Positions 25,129 to 35,596 of a stretch of 64,000 nucleotides of DNA are shown here, piece by piece (positions within the stretch are counted from its first letter, which is position 1; each line of letters begins with the position of its first letter). The notes under the pieces were generated by a model, which worked only from the letters and a program-made list of their open reading frames with translations, had not been told where the DNA came from and did no database searches. Source of the DNA: Linnemannia hyalina (lineage: Eukaryota; Mortierellomycota; Mortierellomycetes; Mortierellales; Mortierellaceae); the NCBI GenBank assembly GCA_019671135.1, contig JAHRHY010000015.1, positions 682,001 to 746,000 of the forward strand, in the 5' to 3' direction. A program made the position numbers and the translations under genes.

Positions 25129-26008
25129 GACTGGGATGATGTGGATGGAAGAGCGTAGAACTTTGCAGGGCCAAACAGGAATCAGAGGGAGGGGGCTTTG
25201 CAAAAACACAAGGTTACGTCTTTTGGACTAGCACGGGGATCCTTCCCCTCTATTGCATGTCCCAATTGAAAGTGGAATGTAAACAAGCATCTCTTGGCAG
25301 CGAATAGTAAACCCTAATATGCATTCTCATCTTTTGCTCACGGCGAAGAAAAATGCGAATAAAGCGACACAACAACGAGATGACAGAGCACAGACAAAAG
25401 CAGAGGGTAGAGAGATCCACATGGTCGGATGACTGTCCGACAAAGAATTCAGTCCTACTCCAATCTCCCCTTCACACTAGACAGAGCATCCCCCACATCA
25501 TAATTTGCCTTTTCGCCCATCCAATAATCCCCCCCTGTCCTGCCCTATCTGCTCAACTATCCAATTGCTCTTTTCTTCCCCTTTCCTTCTCTCTCCGCAC
25601 ATCTCATAGCCTAAGCGTCTACACACACACACACACCTCGCTCTCGCCACCATCCCCATCCCCATAAGTTCATCCTTGGCTTGCCTTTTTTTTTTTTTTG
25701 TTGCTGGTGCTGCTTTTCAAATTTGGCTTACATCGCTTGCATACCTTTATTTTTTTTCTCAGCTTTTTTTTTTTTTTTTTTTCTTTCTACACTGCCTCAT
25801 CTGTGCACCCGTTCGTTAATATCCTCTTCTTTCATATTCGCTCACCTCTGCTTCGCTTGGCTTTGATGTTTCCTATGGTCTGACCCTGCTTCCTGCTTAC
25901 CCTGCCTTGATGCGTGTCTAATGTGTGTTGTGTAATTGTTGTGAGTGATTGTTGTGTGTATGTAATATGTAATGTCCGTGTGCTGTTGGCAGGTGCATAC
26001 ATACATAC

Positions 26009-26011
<3 letters not shown>

Positions 26012-26042
<31 letters not shown>
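26012..26042. repeat. (AC)n microsatellite
   Basis: About 15 AC dinucleotide units, preceded by a short ATAC repeat. It lies about 300 bases downstream of the C2H2 gene's stop codon. Confidence 0.9.
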
Positions 26043-26045
<3 letters not shown>

Positions 26046-26355
26046 TTTTATGCTGTCTTGGGTGATCCTAACAAACAAACAAGGCCGAAAAAATAAAAAA
26101 TAAAAAATGAAAAACCAAAGACACGAAAGAAATCCAGCAACTACAACGACTCACGAACCGAAAACTCTCCCAAGAGCTAAATGGTTATTGACTTCAATCG
26201 CAAGAGAAAGTTCAACAGACAAGGAATTATTTGTTATTTGATGTTTTTTATTTGATTGATGAAGTGAATGAACAGAGAAGGGTGGGTATATGTACAAAGG
26301 CTAAATGGATTTTTGTTTGCAAAAAGAAAGAGAAAAAGAGAATGCAAAATGCTAT

Positions 26356-28695
26356 TTAAAAGTGGTTCTCGAGGCGACGATGTCTCTGGAGAGCATCGCT
26401 ACGACCAAAGCGAGAGGTGCAGAGGTTGCAGGCATAGGGCTTGTTGGCCAAATGCTTCGACTTGACATGGCGATCAAGATCGTGACGACGGACAAAGTCC
26501 CAGTCGCAGCCGGGTTCGGGGCATTTGTGGGGCCGCTCACCATTGTGGGTGTTGACATGCGACCGGAGGTTGAAGGCACGCGTGAATGACTTGTCGCAGC
26601 CCTCGAACGTGCAAGGGTGCATGCGCTTCTCGATCGTGTCAGACTGAGGGCGGGTGAACTTTGTCGACGAACCCGAAGGAGAACAAGAGGAAGGCGAAGA
26701 ACCCTTGACTACAGCCTTGGAGTCAATGTAGTTGTGCTCCAAGGACGACAACAGGCTGTGGACAGACGAGATCGAGCTGTTGCGAGAGTGGGCCGGTGAG
26801 TGAGCTCCCGACAACCTACGCTGACCAGCCGAGGCGGAACCAACCGTCAACGAATCCATCCTTGCGCGCTTGGACGACGAGGCACTCTGGTGCTCGTACG
26901 ACTGCTGAGGATGGCTGGTGCTGATGCTGGAGCCGATGCTGTTGTTGTGGTGGTGCTGATGGTATTGCTGTCCGTGTTGGCCGTGGTGGCTATAGTGACT
27001 GTGGCTCAGATGGCTCTGCTGTTGGTGCTGAGTCTGATGGTAAAGCTGGCTGTGTTGCTGTTGCTGATGGTATTGGTGGTGATGCTGCTGCTGCTGGTAT
27101 TGGGGCTCCTCCTCATCGCGCTCGTGCTTCAAGCCCTGGGATGCCCGCCGAGAGTTGCGCTTGGGCAGGGACAGAGCTGGAACAACATTGTCGTCGGTAG
27201 GATAGCTGCTGTTCTCCTCGTTGTCAGAGTCTGCGTCATCATCCTCATCGTCTGTGTCTTCGGTCTCGGGAGATTCCAACTGGGGCTGAACCGTGCGGGG
27301 AGCGATCACGGCTCCTGACATCATGGCCTGGCCGGGCATGCCAGCACCCTCGCGCTTGCGATCCATCAGATAGTCGTTCTGAGCGTAAAGACCGGCAGCG
27401 CCAGCCCAGGAAGGCAGGTTGAAACCAATGTGACCGGCGGAGGAAGATGAGCCAGCGGAGGACGAAGAACCAGCGGAGGACGATCCAGAGGAGGAAGGCA
27501 TAGAGGGGTTGAAGTAACCCTGCTGCTGCTGCTGCTGCTGCTGGGAGGGCTGGATGAAGTGCGATAACTGGTCGCCAAAGATACCGTTAGAGCCCATGCC
27601 AAAGGCTTGAGGAGCATCGCACCAGGCATTGGGGTCCATACCGTCGCCGCAGCCACCGGCGCCGGGGGTGTTGATAGTGTAGGGGAGAGCGTCGAGGTAT
27701 TGGCCGTCGAGGAGGAGGGAGTTGTACTGCAACAGCTCGAAGGGGTTCATGCTGCCCATGAGGTTGTAGGGGTTGTTGGGGTCCTGGAGAGCCGGGTCGG
27801 TGTTGCTGGCGTTGGCTTGAGTGTTGTTGATAAGCATGGTTTGCTCTTGAGGGTAAGTGGCAGCAGTTGAAGAGGAGGCACTCGAGTCGGCAGGGGAGTA
27901 TGTGTTCTGGCCCATGACAAAGTCAATGAGATAGGTATCGTGTTGCTGGGATTGTTGTTGTTGTTGTTGTTGTTGAAGGGGGAGAGCGTGCGAGTGGTTG
28001 TTGTTGTCTTGGTCGTGGTGATATCCCGCGGAGGAAGACGACATTGAGTATTGGTGCTCAAGGGCAGATTGGACGGTCACTTGCTCGAGCTGGTGCTGCT
28101 CGTGCGTGTAGGCGAGCATCGAGGCCAGGCCGGGGAAGCCCTCGCGCTCAAGGGCCTCGGCAAGCAGGGGATAGACGGGAGCCAAGGGCATGTTGGCACT
28201 GGTCGAGACGGGACCATAGGGACCGCTAAAGTCAATTGGGCCTGCAGAGGTGGAAGTCACCTCTGCTGCGGGAGTAGGGGGCTGCTGCTGTTGTTGAGAG
28301 TGGTGGCGGTCCATAGTGGAGTAAGTGTGCTTGTTGGAGTCGGGTTGCTGTTGGGAAGTGTTGACGAGGGTGTCGGAAGAAGAGATGGAAGAAGAGGAAG
28401 AGGCAGACGGCGAAGGGTAGTGCTGTGGTGGAGGGGCAGTGGACTCGAAGGTATCGAGGCAGGATTCGAAAAACACCTTGGCTGAGGAGTGGTCTTGGTA
28501 GCGGTGTTGGTGAGGCAGGTCCATGGAGCTGATGAGCGCAAGGGAAGAGCGCGGGCGGGCGGAGGAAGAATAAGAAAAAGATGAAGAAGGCGAGGAGCAA
28601 GAAGAAGGATGAGAGTGGTGGTGGTGGCTGTAGTTGGTGTTGTTGTGCGGGTGAGAGAGGGAGTAAGAGGAGAGAGAGAAAGCAGAAGGGGACAT
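26356..28695 (-). CDS. C2H2 zinc-finger transcription factor, Crz1-like fingers, intronless
   Basis: Predicted nuclear DNA-binding regulator of 779 residues in a single exon. Three C-terminal fingers occupy 693-779: finger 1 CTFEGCDKSFTRAFNLRSHV (C-x4-C, H-x3-H), finger 2 CPEPGCDWDFVRRHDLDRHV (C-x4-C, H-x4-H) and finger 3 CNLCTSRFGRSDALQRH (C-x2-C, H-x5-H). The finger tips (TRAFNLRSH, RRHDLDRH, FGRSDALQRH) resemble the calcineurin-responsive Crz1/CrzA family; that is a resemblance by eye, and I saw no clear PxIxIT calcineurin-docking motif. The rest is disordered: His, Gln and Ser repeats, poly-Q tracts, an acidic block (ETEDTDDEDDDADSDNEE) and a basic KRNSRRAS that could be a nuclear signal and PKA site. 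Other three-finger activators are possible. It is the only long gene here without introns. Confidence 0.9.
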   Translation of the reverse strand: MSPSAFSLSSYSLSHPHNNTNYSHHHHSHPSSCSSPSSSFSYSSSARPRSSLALISSMDLPHQHRYQDHSSAKVFFESCLDTFESTAPPPQHYPSPSASSSSSISSSDTLVNTSQQQPDSNKHTYSTMDRHHSQQQQQPPTPAAEVTSTSAGPIDFSGPYGPVSTSANMPLAPVYPLLAEALEREGFPGLASMLAYTHEQHQLEQVTVQSALEHQYSMSSSSAGYHHDQDNNNHSHALPLQQQQQQQQSQQHDTYLIDFVMGQNTYSPADSSASSSTAATYPQEQTMLINNTQANASNTDPALQDPNNPYNLMGSMNPFELLQYNSLLLDGQYLDALPYTINTPGAGGCGDGMDPNAWCDAPQAFGMGSNGIFGDQLSHFIQPSQQQQQQQQGYFNPSMPSSSGSSSAGSSSSAGSSSSAGHIGFNLPSWAGAAGLYAQNDYLMDRKREGAGMPGQAMMSGAVIAPRTVQPQLESPETEDTDDEDDDADSDNEENSSYPTDDNVVPALSLPKRNSRRASQGLKHERDEEEPQYQQQQHHHQYHQQQQHSQLYHQTQHQQQSHLSHSHYSHHGQHGQQYHQHHHNNSIGSSISTSHPQQSYEHQSASSSKRARMDSLTVGSASAGQRRLSGAHSPAHSRNSSISSVHSLLSSLEHNYIDSKAVVKGSSPSSCSPSGSSTKFTRPQSDTIEKRMHPCTFEGCDKSFTRAFNLRSHVNTHNGERPHKCPEPGCDWDFVRRHDLDRHVKSKHLANKPYACNLCTSRFGRSDALQRHRRLENHF

Positions 28696-31600
28696 TCAAA
28701 AAGAACTTGATATTTTATGTTGTTTGAGTTTTTGTTTGTTTTGTTGGTGCAAGTACGTTTGATATGTTACTGCTACTGTTATTGCACTCTGTGCAGGAAG
28801 GAAGAGGAAAAAAAAGAGAGCGTTGAGGGAAGGAGTGAAGGAGTGCAAGAGGAACAAGAGAGCACTGGAGGATAACTTTATTCCGCGGTGGTTAGAAAGA
28901 AAGAAAAGGGGGGAGGTGTATACAAGAGAGAGAAAAGGCAGGAGATACAAAAGTTGTTTTTTTTGTTGTTTTGCTTGGCAGTTGATATATACAAGAGGGC
29001 AAAGCAGGGCAAGGGACAATGAACAAAAGAGAGATGGAATATGCGATATGCAGAAGGAAAATGCGAAGAACAAGAAAATGGTTGAGGGTGAAGAAGAGTA
29101 TGAACAAGAAAGAGAGCGAAGGTGTGTAGATATATACAAGAAGATGAAGGGCTTTTTTTGGTTGGTGTTTTTGTATTTGAAGAATGAGAAAAGTGAGGTG
29201 AAGAGAAGAAAAAAAAAAGAGGAGAAAGGGGGGAATAGCCACGCTTTTTATATACGTCGGGGGAAAGAGAAGGAAGATTGGGCTAGATATAACCAACAGG
29301 ATAAAGTAAAGGGGAGATGGAAATAGACTCTTTCAACCATTCAACTGAACTGAATGAAAAATAAAATAACGAAAATTTATATTTTCCCAAGGTATGCGCC
29401 CTCTTGAGTACTCGCGGGCCACTGCCATGTTTTTCTTGCTGCTTGTTGTTGTTTTGTGAAAAAGGGTAGACGCTCAATGCTGCTGCTGGTGCGTTGTGTA
29501 TCCCTATTATTATTGCTGACACGACAGACAACATCTTCTCGTTTTATTCATAGTAGTAGCAGTAGTCGTCCTTGGGATTGTCGCTTGTTTGTTCACTCTC
29601 TCTTTTTGCTCGTCCGCTTTCTCTCTCTCTCTCTCCCTTTCTCTCGCATCCAAACACTCATGTCCGAGTATTTTTGTCTTTTCATTCCCTTTCTCTTTGT
29701 CCAAAAAAAAAACGAAACTGTCTACTTTCACTTCTTCGTCTTCGTCAAAAAAAGAACTAGAACAAAGCCTCGTCTTGTCAGACGAGTAAGAAAAAAAAAA
29801 CAAAAAAAAAACAAACACAAAAATAAGCTCCAAGTACGACTTTCATCAAGAAACATGAACGAACCAACGAGCAAGGCAAAGGCCAATGAAAACATCACGG
29901 CCGTCATGATCATGTCGACACTCGCCTCTTCTCTTTCATGTTCATTGACCACCGGATTGGGTCCTGTTGGCTTCATTCACCAACTCAAAAGCGAGTATTT
30001 TTGGTCCAAGGGTTTAGATGTTCTCGAAACTTGTTAAACTTGTCAGCGAATCTGATGTAAGGGCAGGTGTGAGATTAGTTGACGAATGGGAGGAAGGAGG
30101 AGGAGGAGGATGAGGAGGAAGAGGAGGAGGGAGGAGGACTCGCCCTCTGTACCTCGGGTTGGAGTGGTGGTGGTTGTTGTAGTGGTGGCAAACATGAGGT
30201 TCTAGTCCCCTCCCCCTTGCAACTGACACTTTTTTTTCGTGCTGAAGAATAGTTATGAACACGATATCAACAACCTTTAGTAACATGAAAAAGACGAAGA
30301 AGATGAAAAAAGGAAGTATTACAGAAAAACTAAGCAGAACAGGCAAGCAGACATGAACGCGCTCACGCAGCAATAGCAGCGGCAGGGAGCAGTAAAAAGG
30401 GGGTTCGGAGGGACAGGAAGAACAGACACGCAAAAAGGCATGATTGTCGTTCAATAGAATCGACTCAATGCGGACCACGATGTCCAACTGTAAATAACAA
30501 AATAGAATACACAGACACACCGATTGAATGTTTTCGCTGTTCGGATGATGTTGGTGTACAGGACAATTGTGGTCGACAAACGCTAAAAAAACCGGGATGA
30601 GCACCTAGCCATTGCTTGTTTGTTGTGAACATCCACCCGCGGGAAAGAACGCTCTCTCTCAATTGACGGTTCCGTCGGCACACCGCCCCCTCGACCTGTG
30701 CCCTCTCTCTCTTGTTTTTTTATGACTCTTTGCTCATGCCCACGCTCTCGCATCGACTACGGCCGAGAGCATAAAAAATAAAGGGATTATTGCTGGTAAT
30801 CAAGAACATCGCTCATCAGCTTGCAGAGATCCCTCCCTCTTCCTCGGCACGAAAGAAAGGCAGTAAGGAGAACGAACAGGTGAGAGAGATAGAGAGGGGA
30901 GAGGGATGGGAGGGAGAGGAGTATCTTTTGTGACATATGGGACCCATGTCATCGATTTGGGGCATGGTCCAACAATCCTTCCCCCTCCCTTAGCCACGAC
31001 CCCGATCCAAACTGGAAAAAAAGAAGACAACTGCGGCCTCCCAGACATCCGACAGAGTTGTTTCCCGACAGGGCCACGTTTCCCCCAGCCCTTGCACAAA
31101 CGCCCCAAGCTGCCCTGTCCGCCGTGCTCTTTCCCGCGCGGCATCCTTTTGCCACCATTACCAAGTCCTCACGCGGATCAATTGTCTCATCCAATAGCCC
31201 TAGCCAAGCTAACCTTCAATCGAAGGAGAGACAAAACAGGTCGGAGTGATAAAGATAGGGATAGAAGGGGTGGGATAGACGAGGGACAGCCATCTATCAA
31301 TTGAACCAAGTAGCCATGCAACACACATAAGACATACAAGCATACATACACACATATATACATACATACATACCACGCATACAAGCACGCTTCCGATCCG
31401 TCCTGTTCACCACCCTTTTCCCTTTCTTCTTTTCTTTCCCCTATTCCTAGCATTGTTCCTTGACGCCAACCCTGCCCACTGCCCATCGTGTTTTTCTCGC
31501 CCCTCCCCTTGTCTTTTTCTGGTCAGACTTTATTTTGATGTGGATGTGAATGACCAAGAGACAGAAGGATCCAGTAATTGGATGCCGATAATAGATACTC

Positions 31601-33626
31601 TTCCCTTTGTTTTGTATAAAAAATAACGCGCTGCCAACGTGCATTAAGAATCAATCTAGAAGTACCGATAGCGCGCGAATGAGGCGATGACAGACAATGT
31701 TTATCGCATGAGATGATTAGTCAATCTGCGTCAAATCGTACCTTCTTTCGAAGAAGAAAAGGGACTATATTATGAATGTTTTCGCGCGCGCGATTGAAGG
31801 TACGATAGGAATAGAACAAGCAAGGGACAGAGACTCAGCCCGGTCCATGTTTTGTTTATCGCTATTTCTACTTTTGGCTCTTGTTGCGAAAGAGAGAGAG
31901 AGAGAGATGTATAGGGTAGGTCACGCTTTGCGTTTTGATCCATTGACCATGCTCTGGTCGACCCTTTGCTCAGAGGTTCTCACGTTGTTTTTAGGTATTT
32001 TTTGTGCGCTCTCAGATAGGGGGCGTCGAGTTGCGAAAATCCAAAAATACAACTTTTTTTTTCTCTCGTTGGTACACCTGGACCGTATGTCTCTCATTGT
32101 TGATTTTTTTCTGCGCACTGTTTGTGTACCTCTGTGTCTGTGTGTGTGTTAGCAATGGTGCTATTTTGTCGGTAGCGTAGCAAGATGTGTGTTTGTGTTG
32201 TGCATGTTGATGTCGCTTATCTTTGTAAGTGTGTTTTCCCTCCTTTTTTTCCTTCTTCCCTGTGCCTTCTCTCTGCTCCCTCCATCTCGTTTTTCTTTCT
32301 TCCCAGCTTCCCTTCCTTATTTTTGGCCCCGCACAGGCATCAAATCTTTTTTTGTTCTTTTCTTCTTCCCTGTCTTCCTTCTTTTTTCACAGCCTCCTTA
32401 TTTTTACCATCTCTTTACGCCTACTTTTTTTCTCGTATTGTTACACGGTGTGGAAGCCGTCAAGATTTTTGCATGAATGGGAATCACCCTTCTATCTCGC
32501 CCAAGCCGCCCTTCGTTGTTTGCCGAGGTCCTATTTTTATTTTTCCTTTTCTTTTTTTCAACGTCGTACAAGCACATGGCGTACAGTACGCTATTTTTTG
32601 TCTTCCCTTCCTTGTTCGGTGTGGAACATATCCACTTTCAACTCTCTCTCTTGCTCCCTCAATAATGTCCTCCTCTCTTGTTGACTGCACTGCCACCTCT
32701 CGGCATAAAAATAGATGCATAAAAATAACCAGCAAGAAGACAAAAATTCACCGAATGTGTTCTTTTTTTTTTCTTCTTCTTGTGTTCCCACTCCCTCTTG
32801 TACTCTTCTCGTATTTTTTTTCTCCCTCCAACTCTCAGGCGAATCGTTCTGTTCTTGTTGGCCAGCCTTGTTGTTTGTTTTCTTGCGTTCTTGTACTTCC
32901 ATGAGTTTAAAGAAAAGAGGGATGGGGCGCAAAAGATAAAGAGGCGAATGGAACCCCGGAGAATACACAACAACAAGAACAAACATACAAGCACACGCTG
33001 GGCCTCCAAACGCGCAGCCGAAATGTATGGAACTTTTCGTACTTTTTTCCGCTCGAAAATGCCGTGCTTGAGCCTGCTCTTCTTTACAAACCGTGTCGGA
33101 CACGTTGCATACACAAACACGCATACACAGAGATACAGAATACTCAGAAACGCAAAAAGAACGTAACTTTGAACCGTGCACTCTGCACTCTGCCTTTTTC
33201 TTTATTTACTTTTTGTTCCTGACGCGCACGCGTAAAGTATAATAGAAAAAAACATTAGAGTTATTGTTCTCCCTGTTTTTTTTTCTCCTTGGCAACGCAA
33301 CGCGTAGTGGTTTATGCCAGCGAAGAGGGGAGTAAGCAAGAGATGAGGAGGAGGGAGCCTCGTCTCCTTTCCTTTTACATTTCTTCCCCCTGCCTTCCTC
33401 CCTATCTTGCTGTTTCCTCCCTTCTCGTCACCCCTATTTTTTTGCATTTTGATTATTCATTATTTTTTATTTTTTCGCCACTTTGCCACAATGGACTCGG
33501 TGGAGTCAAAGAATAAGGAGATGGAGAAAGGAGCAAACACACCTATCGCATAAACGCATCCGTCGCGTCGCGTTCTTGAGTTCTCAGATTATACATTTTG
33601 GGGAGGAAAGGGGGAGGAGAGGGAAA
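28696..33626. other. Gene-poor region of about 4.9 kb
   Basis: From 28700 to 29330 the + strand is purine-rich and gives the minus-strand C2H2 gene its pyrimidine-rich leader. The rest has simple repeats (CATA-type near 31330-31390), T-rich runs and a + strand pyrimidine tract at about 32230-32900 with no recognisable gene behind it. Long frames there (for example 32185-32904) are low-complexity Phe/Ser/Leu products of that tract. One small ORF at 29855-30037 is listed separately. Confidence 0.5.
29855..30037 (+). other. Possible small ORF of 60 codons, unidentified, strand uncertain
   Basis: An ATG in the context aaacATGAACG follows an A-rich leader of the kind seen before fungal start codons. 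The frame reads MNEPTSKAKANENITAVMIM onward and ends at a TAA at 30035-30037, with codons typical of the window (AAC, AAG, ATC, GCC, CTC). The opposite strand at 29976-29728 is also open and reads as a polar stretch followed by one hydrophobic segment (MIMTAVMFSLAFALLVGSF), so the coding strand is not settled. No family is recognised; chance is a real possibility. Confidence 0.2.
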
Positions 33627-34790
33627 CTATTGGCACAACTCCTTGATAGCCGCGTAGCAGAACTGATACTGTCCCGTGGTCTGAACCATCATCATACGCT
33701 CGTTTCTGAACGCGTTCAGGATCTCAAAAACAAGATCACGATCCTGATTCCAATTGTACGCGTCTTCGGCCTGGACCATTAGGTTAAGCGCTTGTTCTTG
33801 CAGGCTGGCATCGCGGAGTGGGTGAGGGGCAAGGTGGGGGTATCTGATATGCTCCAAGACCGAGAGAGCTGTGTCGATGACACAGAAAGTTCCAGTACGA
33901 CCCACTCCTGCACTGCAGTGAACTAGTATAGGTCCAAAATTGCCCTTGGGGTTGTTCGTAGCCTGCTGATTGCGCTTCCAGCTCCTGATGGTGTACATGA
34001 TGTCGCGGAGGCTGCTCGAGCTCTTGGGCACACCGTGATCGGGCCATCCCTGATAATGAGCCAGCAAGATCGATCGTCTAGGATTCGCGTCCGACGAAGG
34101 GTCCCAGAGTTCCAGGTTGCGGTAGACAACTTCGCTGTCACTATTGGTCGAGTCTAGACTTCGCACCGAGAGGTTGGGTCCGAACCGATCGGTCTGTCCT
34201 GCGTTGGGCCAGTATTGTTCTGCCTTCTGTCCCCTTTGCGTCCGGTTAGCACTGACAGTCGTCAAACAAACAATCACGTGCACATTTTCATCGCAAACCA
34301 TCCTCCAGAAGTTCGCCTGAGTCTCGGGAAGAGGCGCTTGGGTGGCGATGTATCCTGCAAAGTCTGCGGGGAGGCTGGTACGAAGTGCTGGTGGTGCCGT
34401 GATCCTGCTGGCATTCATGAATGGCATTGGACCGTTCACCATAACTCGCGAGTGTTGGTATGGAAGTACGTTGGAATCTATTGTGGAGATAGGAGGTAGA
34501 CTCAGAGTTGTTAGACATAGAGCAAAGCGCGATGTGGGTTGGTGAGATAAAATCCATACGGCACACGCGAAGCAGAAGCAATAAAACTTACAGCGGTTGA
34601 GTTTTACTGTGTTGGGGAGTCTGGCCTCGTGAATCGAGAAGAGAGTCTCATCCCTGCCATAAGCCTGTTCCAGACGGTCAACTTCTTGGCTTTCGATGCT
34701 CTCAAAGACCTGGTTCTGATGGTAGCCTCTGCTCGTTCTCGCTTCCGGACGGAGGAATCCAGGCAGAGTTGGTATTGGTGCATTGGCCAT
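33627..34790 (-). CDS. Classical protein tyrosine phosphatase
   Basis: Dephosphorylates phosphotyrosine, in fungi typically on MAP kinases. Two exons, 34790-34592 and 34477-33627, give 349 residues, about a bare catalytic domain. Motifs in order: NRYSNVLPYQHSRV (pTyr loop region; the Tyr is rebuilt across the intron), GYIATQAPLPETQANFWRMV, the WPD loop HYQGWPDHGVP, the P-loop HCSAGVGRTG with catalytic Cys254 and its Arg, and the Q-loop QTTGQYQFCYAA near the end. All catalytic residues are present. The start MANAPIPTLPGF has a purine at -3, and the upstream frame is low-complexity. It is divergent from the calcium channel gene with 806 bases between start codons. Its substrate cannot be read from sequence. 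Confidence 0.94.
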   Translation of the reverse strand: MANAPIPTLPGFLRPEARTSRGYHQNQVFESIESQEVDRLEQAYGRDETLFSIHEARLPNTVKLNRCKFYCFCFACAVWILSHQPTSRFALCLTTLSLPPISTIDSNVLPYQHSRVMVNGPMPFMNASRITAPPALRTSLPADFAGYIATQAPLPETQANFWRMVCDENVHVIVCLTTVSANRTQRGQKAEQYWPNAGQTDRFGPNLSVRSLDSTNSDSEVVYRNLELWDPSSDANPRRSILLAHYQGWPDHGVPKSSSSLRDIMYTIRSWKRNQQATNNPKGNFGPILVHCSAGVGRTGTFCVIDTALSVLEHIRYPHLAPHPLRDASLQEQALNLMVQAEDAYNWNQDRDLVFEILNAFRNERMMMVQTTGQYQFCYAAIKELCQ

Positions 34791-35596
34791 TGTGTTTTTG
34801 TTGATTTTGATGTTGCTTGAGTTGCTGCTGTTGATGCCACGGTTGGGGTGCTTGATCGGGGATGTGAATCTGTTGACGGAGAATGTGCGAGTGTGGGTGT
34901 GGGTATGAGTGTTGAGGGGATGGAAGAAAGAAAGGAAGGAAGGGGCAGTAGTAGGGGTTGTCTTGCAAGGGAACTGAAACAACCGTGGTTGAAAGACAGG
35001 GGAATGGAAGAGGGGTCGAGAAGGAAGTAGAAGAGATGGAAGAGTGGGCATGCCTGTATGAAATAGAGCTTGCGGAGATTCACTGAGAGGAGAAAAATCA
35101 ATTACAGAATGAATTTGAGCGCAATGAGGCTCATGGGATACAGTACTGTACGTACGGGGCGGATACCATAGTGATGGGTGCCATTGGGCGGTAATAAGAA
35201 ATGGAATAACTACTTTATCGTTGTTTCTGGGATCTGTCCCTCTCCCTCTCACCTTGCGTTCTTCTCCCTCCATCTCTCCCTTTCTTGTTCTCCTTTCTTG
35301 TTCTCATTCATCACCTCCGCTCATCAAGCATCTTTCTTTCCCCATTCAACCTCTCGTTTTACGTACACTGACCGATATAGCTGGTGTTGCGCCCTGTGGA
35401 CACCAGACACACAGCAAGGGGTGAAAACAAAGCCAACTTAAAACGGTATAACCAACAAGCAACAACAATAACAACAATAGCAAAGCAAGCACAAGCAACA
35501 GCCAGCCTCGCTTGCCACTACAACAACCACGAGACAGCTAGAAACGAAAGGAGAGAAGAGAGGAAAAAGAGAAAGTGATAATTGTTGACCTCTTCA
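34791..35596. promoter_or_regulatory. Shared divergent promoter region, tyrosine phosphatase and calcium channel
   Basis: The 806 bases lie between two start codons on opposite strands. The left part (34880-35040) is purine-rich on +, the leader pattern of the minus gene. The right part (about 35230-35350) is pyrimidine-rich, the pattern of the plus gene, followed by an A/C-rich stretch up to the start at 35597. No further gene is seen. Confidence 0.5.

Larger units (their letters stand above)
24220..26355. other. Convergent intergenic region of 2.1 kb
   Basis: The region lies between the stop of the Spa2-like gene (+) and the stop of the C2H2 gene (-). It contains T24 at 25105-25128, an (AC)n microsatellite at about 26012-26042 and, at about 25480-25870, a + strand pyrimidine-rich tract that resembles a promoter leader but has no gene after it. 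No coding region is recognised. Confidence 0.55.

Noticed and set aside
28823..29326. Lys/Arg/Glu-rich + strand frame of 167 codons
   Set aside because: It is the translation of a purine-rich tract that forms the pyrimidine-rich leader of the minus-strand C2H2 gene; it shows no domain or protein-like composition.
30180..30215. GGTTCTAGTCC-like sequence resembling a tRNA T-arm
   Set aside because: No matching acceptor stem, D-arm or anticodon arm could be drawn around it.
32185..32904. Phe/Ser/Leu-rich + strand frame of 239 codons that resembles a membrane protein
   Set aside because: The hydrophobicity comes from a CT-rich tract open in several frames at once; no family pattern is seen.
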